A stretch of 44,334 nt of DNA from Pseudomonadota bacterium (GTDB lineage Bacteria > Pseudomonadota > Alphaproteobacteria > Rhizobiales > Beijerinckiaceae): the NCBI GenBank assembly GCA_023386155.1, contig JAEWKH010000073.1:1-44334 (forward strand). The letters are read 5' to 3'. The translations under genes were made by a program, and so were the position numbers. The notes under the pieces were generated by a model. That model worked only from the letters and a program-made list of their open reading frames with translations, did not search any database and was not told where the DNA came from. Positions 34,452 to 43,419 of the stretch are shown here, piece by piece (the first letter of the stretch is position 1; each line of letters begins with the position of its first letter).

Positions 34452-35297
34452 TCAGGGCTGCGAAGCGACCGTCGCCGCCATGGCCGGGGTGACCTCCGAC
34501 ACGGCCATCGGATGGCGCAGACCATCCGCGATGAGCTGCGCCATGCAGTCGTAGCCGCGGTCTCCCATGTGGAATCCGTCGCGCGACAGCATGGAATGCA
34601 GGACATCCGGGGAACGCTCGCCCCAGGCCTTCATCAGCCTGTAGCGCGAGAAGACCGGCACATGCTCGGCCGCGGCGGTCGCGCCCACGAGGCCCACGAA
34701 CCGCTCGTAGCGGCCGAGATCCTTGATCGCCGGGAAATACTGCTGATCGACGAGGACCACCTCGACGCCGAATGCCTGGGCGGCATCGATGCCCTGTCTC
34801 AGGAGGGTCGAGAACCTGGTCTCGTCGCCATCCCTGACCGCATCGTTCGTGCCGACCTGCCAGATGACGAGGTCCGGCCTGTTCGTCTTGAGGGCCGCTT
34901 CGAGACGCCCAATGGTCTCCAAGATCGTCTCGCCCCCCTTGCCGGCATTCTCGACGGCGATGCTCCCCTTCCACATCTGCATGAGGTCGGCCTGGAGCTG
35001 GGCCGGATAGGAGAAAGCAGGGGACGAGGCGCCGATCCCCTCCGTCGAGGACGACCCGATGGCGAGAATGCGCACCGGCTCATGCCGCCTGAGCTTTGCT
35101 GCAACGCCCTCCAGCCTCACTGGGGACGAGAAGACCGGGCTCGAGGCGTGGCAGGCCGTGTCCCGGGCGAGCACGGGAGTGCCGAAGCCGACGAGAAGAA
35201 ACGACGCTAACGCGGAAGCTGCCCGGACGAGACCGACACGAGGCCAGATTTTCCGATCTGCTCCTGCCTGGGAGCAGTCGAGCCCTTCTTTTTCCAT
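34452..35297 (-). CDS. Secreted or anchored SGNH/GDSL hydrolase, 281 aa
   Basis: An esterase or acyltransferase of the SGNH superfamily. Block I is RILAIGSSSTEGIG (catalytic Ser), block II is ENAGKGGE, block III is LVIWQVGTNDA (the N of GTND) and block V is SRDGFHMGDRGY (Asp and His). A hydrophobic segment at about 24-44 ending in VLARD acts as signal peptide or anchor, so the domain is periplasmic. The only start before the signal segment is the ATG at 35297, which lies 91 bases inside opgC. With OpgC next to it, action on O-acyl groups of periplasmic glucans or other polysaccharides is a reasonable inference. Confidence 0.85.
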   Translation of the reverse strand: MEKEGLDCSQAGADRKIWPRVGLVRAASALASFLLVGFGTPVLARDTACHASSPVFSSPVRLEGVAAKLRRHEPVRILAIGSSSTEGIGASSPAFSYPAQLQADLMQMWKGSIAVENAGKGGETILETIGRLEAALKTNRPDLVIWQVGTNDAVRDGDETRFSTLLRQGIDAAQAFGVEVVLVDQQYFPAIKDLGRYERFVGLVGATAAAEHVPVFSRYRLMKAWGERSPDVLHSMLSRDGFHMGDRGYDCMAQLIADGLRHPMAVSEVTPAMAATVASQP

Positions 35298-36376
35298 TCG
35301 AGATATCGTGCCAGTAGGAGGAGTCCGAGAATGCCGAACAAGGTGAATACCATACCGACGACATGCGGACTAGCGGACGACTTCACCGCGGCAAGCGTCA
35401 TTGTGACCTCTCCGAGGGCACTCAGGATGGACCCGAAGGCAAAGACCGGCAGGGAATGGCGGCCGAGGCGCGCCATTTCGGCGCCTATGGCGGTTGTCTG
35501 GAGCGCCTGCCCCAGCCGAAGCTGCGTTACAACATAGGCCAGCGCCAGAAAGTGAACCACACGGCCGAGCCCCAGATCGCTCTTGATGAGGTCGAGGGTG
35601 TTGAAGGCGCCCCAGAGAAGGTTCGGCTCCAGGCCGAACCCGTTCATCATGACGACGAAGGAGGCGACCAGAACGACCATCGAGCCGATGAATCCGGGAC
35701 GCCAGTAAGGGACCCGCTTCATGTGCGAAAGGAACGCGCCTGTGAAAATGCCGAGGGTGAACAGGAGCTGCCATGCGAACGGGTTGAAGAACCACCTCCC
35801 CGGCTCCGGCCAGCTCGGCAGGGCCAGAACGTCGGCACGGGCGAGCGCGTAGATCCCGATGGAGACGGCAGCGGCCAGACCCACGTGGATCCGCAGCAGG
35901 ATCATCGCTACGGGAGCCCAGAGCATGAGGGCGATGTAGAGGGGAAGGATGTTGAAGTAGCCGAGCTGATGCCCGAGCAGGAGAACGCCCGTGATGCCGC
36001 GGGCCGTATCGTCGAACACGACGTTCCGGCCATGAGCCTCGAGCATGCCGATTTCATCGCTGAGCACATAACCGACGGAGAACAGCGCCACGGCCGCGCC
36101 GGTCATGACCAGGTGTATGCGATAGAGTTCGAGCGAACGCCGGAAGCATCGCCTGACCACGCCAAGGATGCCGCTCTGGGGCAGCTTGGGATAATAAACA
36201 AGAGCAACTGACAGGCCGGAGATGAAGACGAAGGCCTCCGCCGCATCGGAGAATCCGTAATTGCGCGGAGTCAGGTGCTCAAGGATGTTGCCTGGAACGT
36301 GATTGACGAAAATAACGACGAGGACGAGTCCACGCCAGAAATCGATCACCGTATTGCGGCCTCTCGAGGCGTGCAT
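35207..36376 (-). CDS. opgC: OpgC-domain membrane acyltransferase, 389 aa
   Basis: OpgC adds succinyl groups to osmoregulated periplasmic glucans. The start NTVIDFWRGLVLVVIFVNHVPGN is the family's first segment with the conserved D-x-x-R-G and the His. GFSDAAEAFVFISGLSVALVY and QLGYFNILPLYIALMLWAPV are also characteristic. About ten membrane segments are predicted. In Rhizobiales, OpgC-domain proteins form a group with uncertain substrates, so succinylation of glucans is by family. The SGNH gene begins inside its last 91 bases. Upstream from 36377 to 36599 I see no gene. Confidence 0.9.
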   Translation of the reverse strand: MHASRGRNTVIDFWRGLVLVVIFVNHVPGNILEHLTPRNYGFSDAAEAFVFISGLSVALVYYPKLPQSGILGVVRRCFRRSLELYRIHLVMTGAAVALFSVGYVLSDEIGMLEAHGRNVVFDDTARGITGVLLLGHQLGYFNILPLYIALMLWAPVAMILLRIHVGLAAAVSIGIYALARADVLALPSWPEPGRWFFNPFAWQLLFTLGIFTGAFLSHMKRVPYWRPGFIGSMVVLVASFVVMMNGFGLEPNLLWGAFNTLDLIKSDLGLGRVVHFLALAYVVTQLRLGQALQTTAIGAEMARLGRHSLPVFAFGSILSALGEVTMTLAAVKSSASPHVVGMVFTLFGILGLLLLARYLEWKKKGSTAPRQEQIGKSGLVSVSSGQLPR

Positions 36377-36599
36377 TCCCGATCCTCTAATTTTGGGGCA
36401 ACGGCAGAACGCCGGAAACGGCGAAGGGATCCGAGAAACGTCATCAACTCTTCGAGACGGATTCGGCCTTTGGTTCGTATCTCAAATCAAGCTTGGCGAG
36501 ACAAGCGTGACAGAGCATCGCGCAGGGCATTATTGCCCTGCGCGGCGTGTATAAGCGTTCAATAAAATTTGAGCTGGAGCGTGAGGAACTTTTCCGTCC

Positions 36600-38132
36600 T
36601 TACAGCGGAATGTTGTCGTGCTTCCTCCAGGGCCGCTCGCTCTCCTTGTGGCGCAGCATCGCGAGCGCACGGGCGATCCGTCGCCGTGTCGAATGCGGCA
36701 TGATCACCTCGTCGATGTAGCCGCGCTCCGCGGCGACGAACGGCGACATGAAGCGGTCCTCGTATTCCTTGGTGCGCGCCGCGATCTTGTCTGCATCGCC
36801 GATATCCTGCCGGAAGATGATCTCGACCGCGCCCTTTGCGCCCATCACGGCGATCTGCGCGGTCGGCCAGGCATAGTTCACGTCGCCGCCGATATGCTTC
36901 GAGGCCATCACGTCATAGGCGCCGCCGAAGGCCTTTCGCGTGATGACGGTCACGAGCGGCACGGTCGCCTCGGAATAGGCGAAGAGCAGCTTCGCGCCAT
37001 GCTTGATGAGGCCGCCGTACTCCTGCGACGTGCCCGGCAGGAAGCCCGGCACGTCCTCGAAGGTGACGATCGGGATGTTGAACGCATCGCAGAAGCGCAC
37101 GAAGCGCGCGGCCTTGCGCGAGGCGTCGGAATCGAGCACGCCCGCGAGCACCATCGGCTGGTTGGCGACGAAGCCCACCGTGCGGCCCTCGACGCGCCCG
37201 AAGCCGGTAATGATGTTCCTGGCGAAGGATTCCTGGATCTCGAAGAAGTCGCCCTCGTCCACGACCTTCAGGATCAGCTCCTTCATGTCGTAGGGCTTGT
37301 TCGGGTTGTCCGGGATCAGGGTGTCGAGGCTCTCGTCGACCCGGTTCGGGTCGTCGAAGCTCGGGATCTCCGGCACGCCGTCCATGTTGTTGGCGGGCAG
37401 GAAGTCGATGAGGCGGCGCACCTGCAGCAGCGCCTCCACATCGTTGTCGTAGGCCCCATCCGCTACCGAGGATTTGGTGGTGTGCACCTTGGCGCCGCCG
37501 AGTTCCTCCGAGGTCACGGTCTCGTTGGTGACGGTCTTCACCACGTCGGGACCGGTGACGAACATGTAGGAGCGGTCGCGCACCATGAAGATGAAGTCGG
37601 TCATGGCGGGCGAATAGACGTCGCCGCCGGCGCAGGGGCCCATGATCACCGAGATCTGCGGGATGACGCCCGAGGCGATCACGTTGCGCTTGAACACCTC
37701 GCCATAGCCGCCGAGCGCCGCCACGCCCTCCTGGATGCGCGCGCCGCCCGCATCGAACAGGCCGACGATGGGGGCCCGCATCTTGAGCGCCATGTCCTGG
37801 ATCTTGATGATCTTCTGGGCGTGGGATTCGGAGAGGGAGCCGCCGAAGACGGTGAAGTCCTTGGCGAAGACGAACACCGTGCGGCCGTTGACGGTGCCCC
37901 AGCCGGTTACGACGCCGTCGCCCGGGATCTTGACCTTCTCCATGCCGAAATCGGTAGACCGGTGCTCGACGAACATGTCGAACTCCTCGAAGGAGCCCTT
38001 GTCGAGCAGGAGCTCGATGCGCTCGCGGGCGGTCAGCTTGCCGCGGCCGTGCTGCGCCTCGATGCGCTTTTCGCCGCCGCCCAGGCGCGCCTGGGCGCGC
38101 CGCTCTTCAAGCCGTTCGAGGATGTCTTTCAT
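36600..38132 (-). CDS. pccB: Propionyl-CoA carboxylase beta (carboxyltransferase) subunit, 510 aa
   Basis: Transfers CO2 from biotin to propionyl-CoA. Family-specific wording includes KDILERLEERRAQARLGGGE, AQHGRGKLTARERIELLLD, AKDFTVFGGSLSESHAQKI and GLFDAGGARIQEGVAALGGYG. MGPCAGGDVYSPAMTDFIFM and FEDVPGFLPGTSQEYGG follow, and the C-terminal SPFVAAERGYIDEVI is also typical. The length (510) is typical. The start at 38132 follows AGGGA. It is separated from the ATP12 gene by 123 bases. PccA is 6.2 kb away on the same strand, with ten genes between. Confidence 0.96.
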   Translation of the reverse strand: MKDILERLEERRAQARLGGGEKRIEAQHGRGKLTARERIELLLDKGSFEEFDMFVEHRSTDFGMEKVKIPGDGVVTGWGTVNGRTVFVFAKDFTVFGGSLSESHAQKIIKIQDMALKMRAPIVGLFDAGGARIQEGVAALGGYGEVFKRNVIASGVIPQISVIMGPCAGGDVYSPAMTDFIFMVRDRSYMFVTGPDVVKTVTNETVTSEELGGAKVHTTKSSVADGAYDNDVEALLQVRRLIDFLPANNMDGVPEIPSFDDPNRVDESLDTLIPDNPNKPYDMKELILKVVDEGDFFEIQESFARNIITGFGRVEGRTVGFVANQPMVLAGVLDSDASRKAARFVRFCDAFNIPIVTFEDVPGFLPGTSQEYGGLIKHGAKLLFAYSEATVPLVTVITRKAFGGAYDVMASKHIGGDVNYAWPTAQIAVMGAKGAVEIIFRQDIGDADKIAARTKEYEDRFMSPFVAAERGYIDEVIMPHSTRRRIARALAMLRHKESERPWRKHDNIPL

Positions 38133-38255
38133 CGGGGATCCCTGGATGCGGGGGAATGTTCCTTCCCGCTTAGCACAGCCGTGCCGGGGCCAAAATCCCA
38201 CTATCGGCTTGGGCCCCGCATCCTTTCACAGAATTGCCCGGACGCCTGCGCCCGA

Positions 38256-39044
38256 TCACCGGGTCGCGAGGAGGTAGACCGTCGAGGCCGCCCTGAAATC
38301 GGCCTCCCGCCGCCGCCGGCGCTCCATCGCCTCGTAATCCTCGCCCCAGACGCCCTCCTGGTAGAGCTCGTCCACATGGGCAGCCGCCCAGGCCTGCTCC
38401 ATGTCCATCCGCTGCGCCGCATGGGCGAGCGCGATCAGCACCGAACCGGAGAGCGTGGTCATCACGTGCAGGGCGGCGAGCGCGAAGGGGGACCGGATCT
38501 GCTCGATGGCGCCGCGGATGGCCGCGATGGCCTCCTCGGGCTGGGCCACGTGCATGACGCCCTCGCCGAGGGCGAAGCGGGCGCCGTGGGCGTCTCTCGC
38601 CCAGTCGAGAACCGGGCTCCAGGCCTCGTCCTGGGACCTGGCGAGTCGCTCGGGCTCGCCGGCGCGGTAATAGACGAGATCGGACCCCGCATAGCGGACG
38701 AGGTCGTCGATCACCTCCGCCTGCCGGGACGCCACGCCGTCGATGGCCGAATTGACGATGCGCGTGATGGGCATGGTCGAGGGATCGATCTCGCCCCCCT
38801 GCCCCTGCCACTCCTCGGCCAGCGCCTCTGCCAGCCCGCGTGTCGGAACGGCCAGGATCTGCTTGCCCGGGGTCCGGGCGGTGCGCCCGTCCAGGGTCAG
38901 GAGGAACAGGCCGTCCCGCTCCTCGACGCCGGCTTCCTTGTAGAAGCGCTTCGGCAGGGTGGGCTTCATGCCGGCCTGGGCCGCTCGCATGGGGTTCGGT
39001 TCCTCTTCGGACGGGAACCAGTCGCGTGGATCTGTCATGGGCAT
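38256..39044 (-). CDS. ATP12-family F1-ATPase assembly chaperone, 262 aa
   Basis: ATP12 binds the F1 alpha subunit during ATP synthase assembly in mitochondria and alphaproteobacteria. Family features are PKRFYKEAGVEERDGLFLLTLDGRTARTP, then EWQGQGGEIDPSTMPITRIVNSAID and RYAGSDLVYYRAGEPERL. Next come WSPVLDWARDAHGARF and ALHVMTTLSGSVLIALAHAA. The length is normal. It begins ten bases after the HAD phosphatase gene, and pccB follows; HAD-ATP12-pccB neighbourhoods are, from memory, frequent in Hyphomicrobiales. The ATG at 39038 is a nearly equal alternative start. Confidence 0.94.
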   Translation of the reverse strand: MPMTDPRDWFPSEEEPNPMRAAQAGMKPTLPKRFYKEAGVEERDGLFLLTLDGRTARTPGKQILAVPTRGLAEALAEEWQGQGGEIDPSTMPITRIVNSAIDGVASRQAEVIDDLVRYAGSDLVYYRAGEPERLARSQDEAWSPVLDWARDAHGARFALGEGVMHVAQPEEAIAAIRGAIEQIRSPFALAALHVMTTLSGSVLIALAHAAQRMDMEQAWAAAHVDELYQEGVWGEDYEAMERRRRREADFRAASTVYLLATR

Positions 39045-39054
39045 AAAATGGGTT

Positions 39055-39732
39055 TCAGGCGGAAATCTTCGAGGGCGCGATCAGGAATTCCTGCAGGGCG
39101 GCTTCCAGCTCGGCATAGGAATGCACGATGGGCCCGGCTCCCGCCTCGGCCAGGGCGGCCACGGGCTGGAAGCCCCAGGAGACGCCCACCGGCAGCACAC
39201 CGGCCGCGCGGGCCATGGCCATGTCGAAGCTCGAATCGCCCACCATGACCGTATCGTGGGGAGCGGCCCCGGCCTCCTGCATCGCCTGCAGAATCATGCC
39301 CGGATGCGGCTTGGAGGGCGCATCGTCGGCGGTCTGGATCACGGAAAAGATGTCATTCCAGCCGTGCCGGTCGAGAAGATGGGCGACGCCGCGCCGGGAC
39401 TTGCCGGTCGCGATGCCAAGCTGCACGCCCGCGAGGCCGGACAGCCATTGGAGGCAGCTTTCGACGCCGGGGAAGAGCGGCTCCGCATTCGCCGGATCCT
39501 GGCGCAGGGTGAGGAAAGCGTCCTTGTAGGCCGCGACCAGGCCTTCGATCGGGCCCTTCGGCCCCACCAGGGCCGTGAAGGCCTCGGCCAGGGACAGGCC
39601 GACGATGGAGAGCGAGCGCTCCCGGCTCGGCGGTTCCAGCCCGCAGGCCGCATACGCCATCCGCTGCGCGGAAACGATGATGTCCTGGCTGTCGACCAGG
39701 GTTCCGTCGACGTCGAAGAGAACGAGCTTCAA
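39055..39732 (-). CDS. HAD-superfamily hydrolase of the phosphoglycolate phosphatase type, 225 aa
   Basis: Motif I is LVLFDVDGTLVDSQ (nucleophile D7 and acid/base D9), motif II is LGIATGKSRRGVAHLL, motif III is SKPHPGMILQAM (conserved Lys) and motif IV is MVGDSSFDMAMARAAG. The helical cap with IVGLSLAEAFTALVG is of the C1 type, as in Gph and pyrophosphatase-like members. Substrate cannot be assigned; a Gph-like housekeeping phosphatase is the best guess. It is the first gene of the HAD-ATP12 pair. Confidence 0.92.
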   Translation of the reverse strand: MKLVLFDVDGTLVDSQDIIVSAQRMAYAACGLEPPSRERSLSIVGLSLAEAFTALVGPKGPIEGLVAAYKDAFLTLRQDPANAEPLFPGVESCLQWLSGLAGVQLGIATGKSRRGVAHLLDRHGWNDIFSVIQTADDAPSKPHPGMILQAMQEAGAAPHDTVMVGDSSFDMAMARAAGVLPVGVSWGFQPVAALAEAGAGPIVHSYAELEAALQEFLIAPSKISA

Positions 39733-39761
39733 GGGCTTTCCCGATCAGCAGAGAGCCGGGG

Positions 39762-39887
39762 CTAGCTCTGCGGCTTGTCGGCGTGGCAGAACTGCGGCGT
39801 GTTCATGTTCCAGTTGCCGCACTTGTCGCAGGCCGTGGCAAGCAGGCCGAGAGCGATGACGGCGGTGACGCGAAGGATACGTTTCAT
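39762..39887 (-). CDS. Very small Cys-containing lipoprotein, 41 aa
   Basis: Translation from the ATG at 39887 gives MKRILRVTAVIALGLLATAC as signal peptide with lipobox LATAC. A mature peptide of about 22 residues begins at C20 (DKCGNWNMNTPQFCHADKPQS minus its last residues) and has further cysteines at 23 and 34. AAGGGGG lies seven bases upstream of the start. Similar tiny lipoproteins occur in rhizobia and have no known role. The mature form could bind metal or form one disulfide. It is 29 bases upstream of the HAD gene on the same strand. Confidence 0.75.
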   Translation of the reverse strand: MKRILRVTAVIALGLLATACDKCGNWNMNTPQFCHADKPQS

Positions 39888-40054
39888 ATGGGAGCCCCCT
39901 TATGGGCGGCACCATATTCAATAATCCATGCCGCTGCCAGACGATGTTCCGAAGAAACAATCCGCCACACTGCCGTTTTTCCGGGACCGTTCTATATTGT
40001 TGCCGGACCATGAGCAGCATGGGGTCTGCGCGGGCAAAGGGCCGAGAATATTCG

Positions 40055-41578
40055 ATGGTTACGAGCGAGCCCTTGGACACCGACGCCTTGCTGCGCAGGC
40101 TGGCGGACGTGGAGCGCGAGAATCGGGAGTTGCGGGCGCGATTGCAGGAGAGGACGCCCTCTCCGGCTGCATGCTCGGATCCGGCCGACGACGCTTCCGC
40201 AGAAGGCATCGACTGGCCGCTTCATGTCAGCGAGAGGAAGCTCAGGCAGATCGCGGATCATCTGCCGGCACTGGTGTCCTATGTCGACGCGGACCAGCGC
40301 TATCGCTTCAACAATCGCGCATACGAGACCTGGATCGGACGCACGCCGGAGAGCCTGTACGGCCTTCACCTCTGGGAGGCGGTCGGCATCACGGCCTATG
40401 AGCGCTCGAGGCCCTATGTCGAGGCCGCCCTCGCCGGAGAGCGGTCCGGGCACGAATGGTGGGCACCCTTTCGCACCGGCCTGCGCTATGTCAGATCAGA
40501 CTACATTCCGGACCGGGACGAGAACGGCCGTGTCATCGGCATTTACGTTCTTGCCGCGGATCTCTCCGAGATGAAGCGCTCGCAGGCGGCCCTGGCCGAG
40601 AGCGAGGCCCGCCTGCGCCTCGCCATCGATGCCGGGCGGATGGCCGTCTGGGAGGTGGAGACGGCGAGCGACTCGGTGATCGCCTCGCCGGAGTTGAACC
40701 GGCTTCTCGGGCTGCCGCAAGATTCGGCCCTGACGACGTCGGAGCTCAGGGCCCGCTACTGCCCGGGCGAACTCGAGCGCCTTCGAGCTGCCGTCAAGGA
40801 GGCCCTTGCTCGGGGCGACCGGCACGTGGAGACCGAACTCAGGATCACGTGGCCCGACGGCTCCCCGCACCGGCTCCTGCTCCGGGCCGAGATGCAGGAC
40901 ATCAGGGACGGCATTCCGGCACGGACCCTGGGCGTGGCCGTTGACATCACCGAGATGAAGAAGGCCGAGGAGCATCAGCAGTTGCTCATCAACGAGCTCA
41001 ATCATCGCGTGAAGAACACTCTGGCGACGGTCCAGTCCATCGCGTCCCAGAGCCTGCGCCACGCGGAAACCGCGAGCGAGGCCCGCCGCGCGGTCGAGGG
41101 GCGCCTGTTCGCCCTGTCCCGCGCCCATGACGTGTTGACCCGCGAAAACTGGGATGGGGCCGATCTGCTCGAAGTCGCCCAGGAAGCCATCGCGCCTTTT
41201 CAGATCGAGGGGCACGACCGCTTCGATTTTCGCGGCCAGGACGACGTGCGCCTGCCGCCCCGGATCGCGCTCGCGGTCGCCATGGCGTTCCAGGAACTCG
41301 GCACCAATGCGGTCAAATACGGCGCCCTGTCCAACCAGACCGGGCGCATCGCGATCGGCTGGTCGGTCGCGAGGCAGGCCGGCCAAGCGACGCTGGAGCT
41401 GACCTGGAAGGAAACGGGAGGCCCTCCCGTGGCAGAGCCGAAGCGCAGGGGCTTCGGCACGCGCCTGATCGAGCGCAGCCTTGCCCAGGAGCTCAACGGG
41501 GATGTCACCATCGCCTTCGCGCCAAGCGGCGTCGTCTGCACCATCCGTGCGCCGCTGAACGAGACCGAAGAGATGTAA
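40055..41578 (+). CDS. PAS-domain sensor histidine kinase of the HWE family, 507 aa
   Basis: A soluble sensor kinase. A short coiled coil (about 9-33) is followed by PAS domain 1 (about 60-175, HLPALVSYVDADQRYRFNNRAYETW) and PAS domain 2 (about 180-300, ARLRLAIDAGRMAVWEVETASD, ending TLGVAVDITEMKKAEE). The phospho-acceptor is H317 in LLINELNHRVKNTLATVQSIA. AMAFQELGTNAVKYGAL is the N-box, WKETGGPPV carries the W-x-E motif that defines HWE kinases, and RRGFGTRLIE is the last ATP-lid motif. No membrane segment. HWE kinases often act on PhyR/NepR general stress or light pathways, but no response regulator is adjacent. An in-frame ATG at 40010 is the alternative start. Confidence 0.92.
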   Translation: MVTSEPLDTDALLRRLADVERENRELRARLQERTPSPAACSDPADDASAEGIDWPLHVSERKLRQIADHLPALVSYVDADQRYRFNNRAYETWIGRTPESLYGLHLWEAVGITAYERSRPYVEAALAGERSGHEWWAPFRTGLRYVRSDYIPDRDENGRVIGIYVLAADLSEMKRSQAALAESEARLRLAIDAGRMAVWEVETASDSVIASPELNRLLGLPQDSALTTSELRARYCPGELERLRAAVKEALARGDRHVETELRITWPDGSPHRLLLRAEMQDIRDGIPARTLGVAVDITEMKKAEEHQQLLINELNHRVKNTLATVQSIASQSLRHAETASEARRAVEGRLFALSRAHDVLTRENWDGADLLEVAQEAIAPFQIEGHDRFDFRGQDDVRLPPRIALAVAMAFQELGTNAVKYGALSNQTGRIAIGWSVARQAGQATLELTWKETGGPPVAEPKRRGFGTRLIERSLAQELNGDVTIAFAPSGVVCTIRAPLNETEEM

Positions 41579-41631
41579 CCGGGACGGGACCGGCGCCTGA
41601 CGATGCGGGAGCCGATCCTCCAGCCGCCGTA

Positions 41632-43419
41632 TCAGGCGGCCAGTCTCGTCTCCTGCTGTGCGACGATCGCGCGGACTTCGTCGCCCTCGATCGTCTCGTG
41701 CTCCAGAAGCGCTTCCGCCAAGGCATCGAGCGCGTCGCGGTTGTCCTCGATGCAGGCCTTCGCGGCCGCATACATCTCGTCGATGATGCGCCGGATCTCC
41801 TGCTCGACCTCGCGCGGCAGGCTCTCGCCCGAGCGCGCCACGCGGACCATGCCGATGGCCGGGCTCATGCCCCATTCGGTGACCATCTTGGTCACGATGT
41901 TGGTGGCATGTGCGATGTCGCTGGCGGCTCCCGTCGTGATCTTCTTGGGGCCGAACACGACCTCCTCGGCGGCGCGGCCGCCCATGGCGACGATCAGGTC
42001 CGCCTCGAGCTTCTCCACGGGAATGCAGAACCGGTCGTGCTCGGGGAGCCGCATCACGAGGCCGAGCGCCTGGCCGTGAGGGATGATGGTGGCGCTGTGC
42101 ACCTTGTCCGAGGCCGGCAGCAGGCAGGCGCAGAGCGCGTGGCCCGCCTCATGGACGGCCACCAGCCGGCGCTCCTCGGCGGAGATGACGAGGGAACGCC
42201 GCTCGAGGCCCATGATGATCTTGTTGCGGGCTGCTTCGAGGTGATCGCGCGTGACCTCCTCGACGCCCTCGCGGGCCGCGAAGATCGCGGCCTCGTTCAG
42301 GAGGTTGCTGAGATCGGCTCCCGAGAAGCCCGGCGTGCCCTTGGCCAGGGAGGCGAGGCTCACGCCGGCGGCGAGCTTCACGTTGCGGGCATGAACGTTG
42401 AGGATCGCCTCGCGGCCGGAGATGTCGGGCAGGCCGATATGGACCTGGCGGTCGAAGCGGCCGGGACGCAGGAGCGCGGGATCCAGCACGTCGACGCGGT
42501 TCGTGGCCCCGATGACGATCACGCCGGCGGTGGTGTTGAACCCGTCCATCTCGACGAGGAGCTGGTTCAGCGTGGCCTCGAACTCGCGGTCGGCCGCCGA
42601 TCCGCCGCCGCCGCGCTTGCGGCCGATGGCGTCGATCTCGTCGATGAAGATCAGGCAGGGAGCCTTCTTCCTCGCCTGCTCGAACAGCTTGGACACGCGG
42701 CCCTTGGCGATGCCGATCAGCGGCGCCGAGAAGTCGCTGCCCGAGACGGCCATGAAGGAGACCCCGGCCTCTCCGGCCAGCGCCTTGGCGATCAAGGTCT
42801 TGCCCGTGCCGGGCGGCCCGACCATCAGGAGGCCGCGGGGGATGCGGGCACCCACCTTCGTGAAGGCTTCGGAATCGCGCAGGAAAGCGATCACCTCCTG
42901 CAGCTCCGCCTTGGCCTCTTCCTGGCCGGCCACATCGTCGAAGCGGTTGGGGATGCTCCGGACGACCTTCGGCCAGCGCGAGGTCGGCTTGAAATCGGTC
43001 TGGATCGCCAGCATGAGGAGAACGGCCGCCACCAGGACCAGCGGCACGAGGATGCTCGCCAGATGGGCCGCATCGAAGCCCGGCTTCTTGAAATCGACCT
43101 CGGCGCCGGCAGCCGTGATCCGCTCGATGTAATCGGCGCTCACCAGGCCGTTGGGCATGCGGACGAACACGTCCCTGTCCGCCATCGAGACCGAGAGGCC
43201 TCCGCTCTCGATCAGGACCCTCTGGACCTTCTTGTTCGCCAGGTCGCGCGTAAATTCCGAATACGTGATCTCGACAGCCGGCTCGGCCACCAGGCGGGGG
43301 CCGATGAACACGGCGGCCGCGATGAGCAGGGCAAGGACGGCGGCCGAAACCGCCACGCTTTTCTTGGCCAGAACCCTTCTGGCTTTTTCGAGAACATTGG
43401 TCACGGGCGGCGCCCCCAT
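41632..43419 (-). CDS. FtsH-like membrane ATP-dependent zinc protease, divergent paralogue, 595 aa
   Basis: Layout follows FtsH: membrane segment 1 (about 21-41), a periplasmic part (about 45-120), membrane segment 2 (about 121-139), an AAA domain with Walker A GPPGTGKT (201-208), Walker B FIDE and the arginine-finger LLRPGRFDRQ, and a peptidase with HEAGH (423-427) plus the distal Asp (GAASDIAHAT). The pore loop differs: the usual aromatic F-V-G triad is L234-I235-G236 (SAPLIGI), and the following G-A-S-R becomes A-K-G-R. Total length is shorter than housekeeping FtsH. I infer a second, specialised FtsH; the essential copy should be elsewhere. It converges with the kinase gene and follows the GNAT gene. 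Confidence 0.9.
   Translation of the reverse strand: MGAPPVTNVLEKARRVLAKKSVAVSAAVLALLIAAAVFIGPRLVAEPAVEITYSEFTRDLANKKVQRVLIESGGLSVSMADRDVFVRMPNGLVSADYIERITAAGAEVDFKKPGFDAAHLASILVPLVLVAAVLLMLAIQTDFKPTSRWPKVVRSIPNRFDDVAGQEEAKAELQEVIAFLRDSEAFTKVGARIPRGLLMVGPPGTGKTLIAKALAGEAGVSFMAVSGSDFSAPLIGIAKGRVSKLFEQARKKAPCLIFIDEIDAIGRKRGGGGSAADREFEATLNQLLVEMDGFNTTAGVIVIGATNRVDVLDPALLRPGRFDRQVHIGLPDISGREAILNVHARNVKLAAGVSLASLAKGTPGFSGADLSNLLNEAAIFAAREGVEEVTRDHLEAARNKIIMGLERRSLVISAEERRLVAVHEAGHALCACLLPASDKVHSATIIPHGQALGLVMRLPEHDRFCIPVEKLEADLIVAMGGRAAEEVVFGPKKITTGAASDIAHATNIVTKMVTEWGMSPAIGMVRVARSGESLPREVEQEIRRIIDEMYAAAKACIEDNRDALDALAEALLEHETIEGDEVRAIVAQQETRLAA

Noticed and set aside
36618..39248. An 876-codon open frame on the plus strand
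   Set aside because: It is antisense to pccB and the ATP12 gene, both firmly identified. Its composition (rich in His, Arg, Asp, Gly) is the usual mirror of GC-rich codons.
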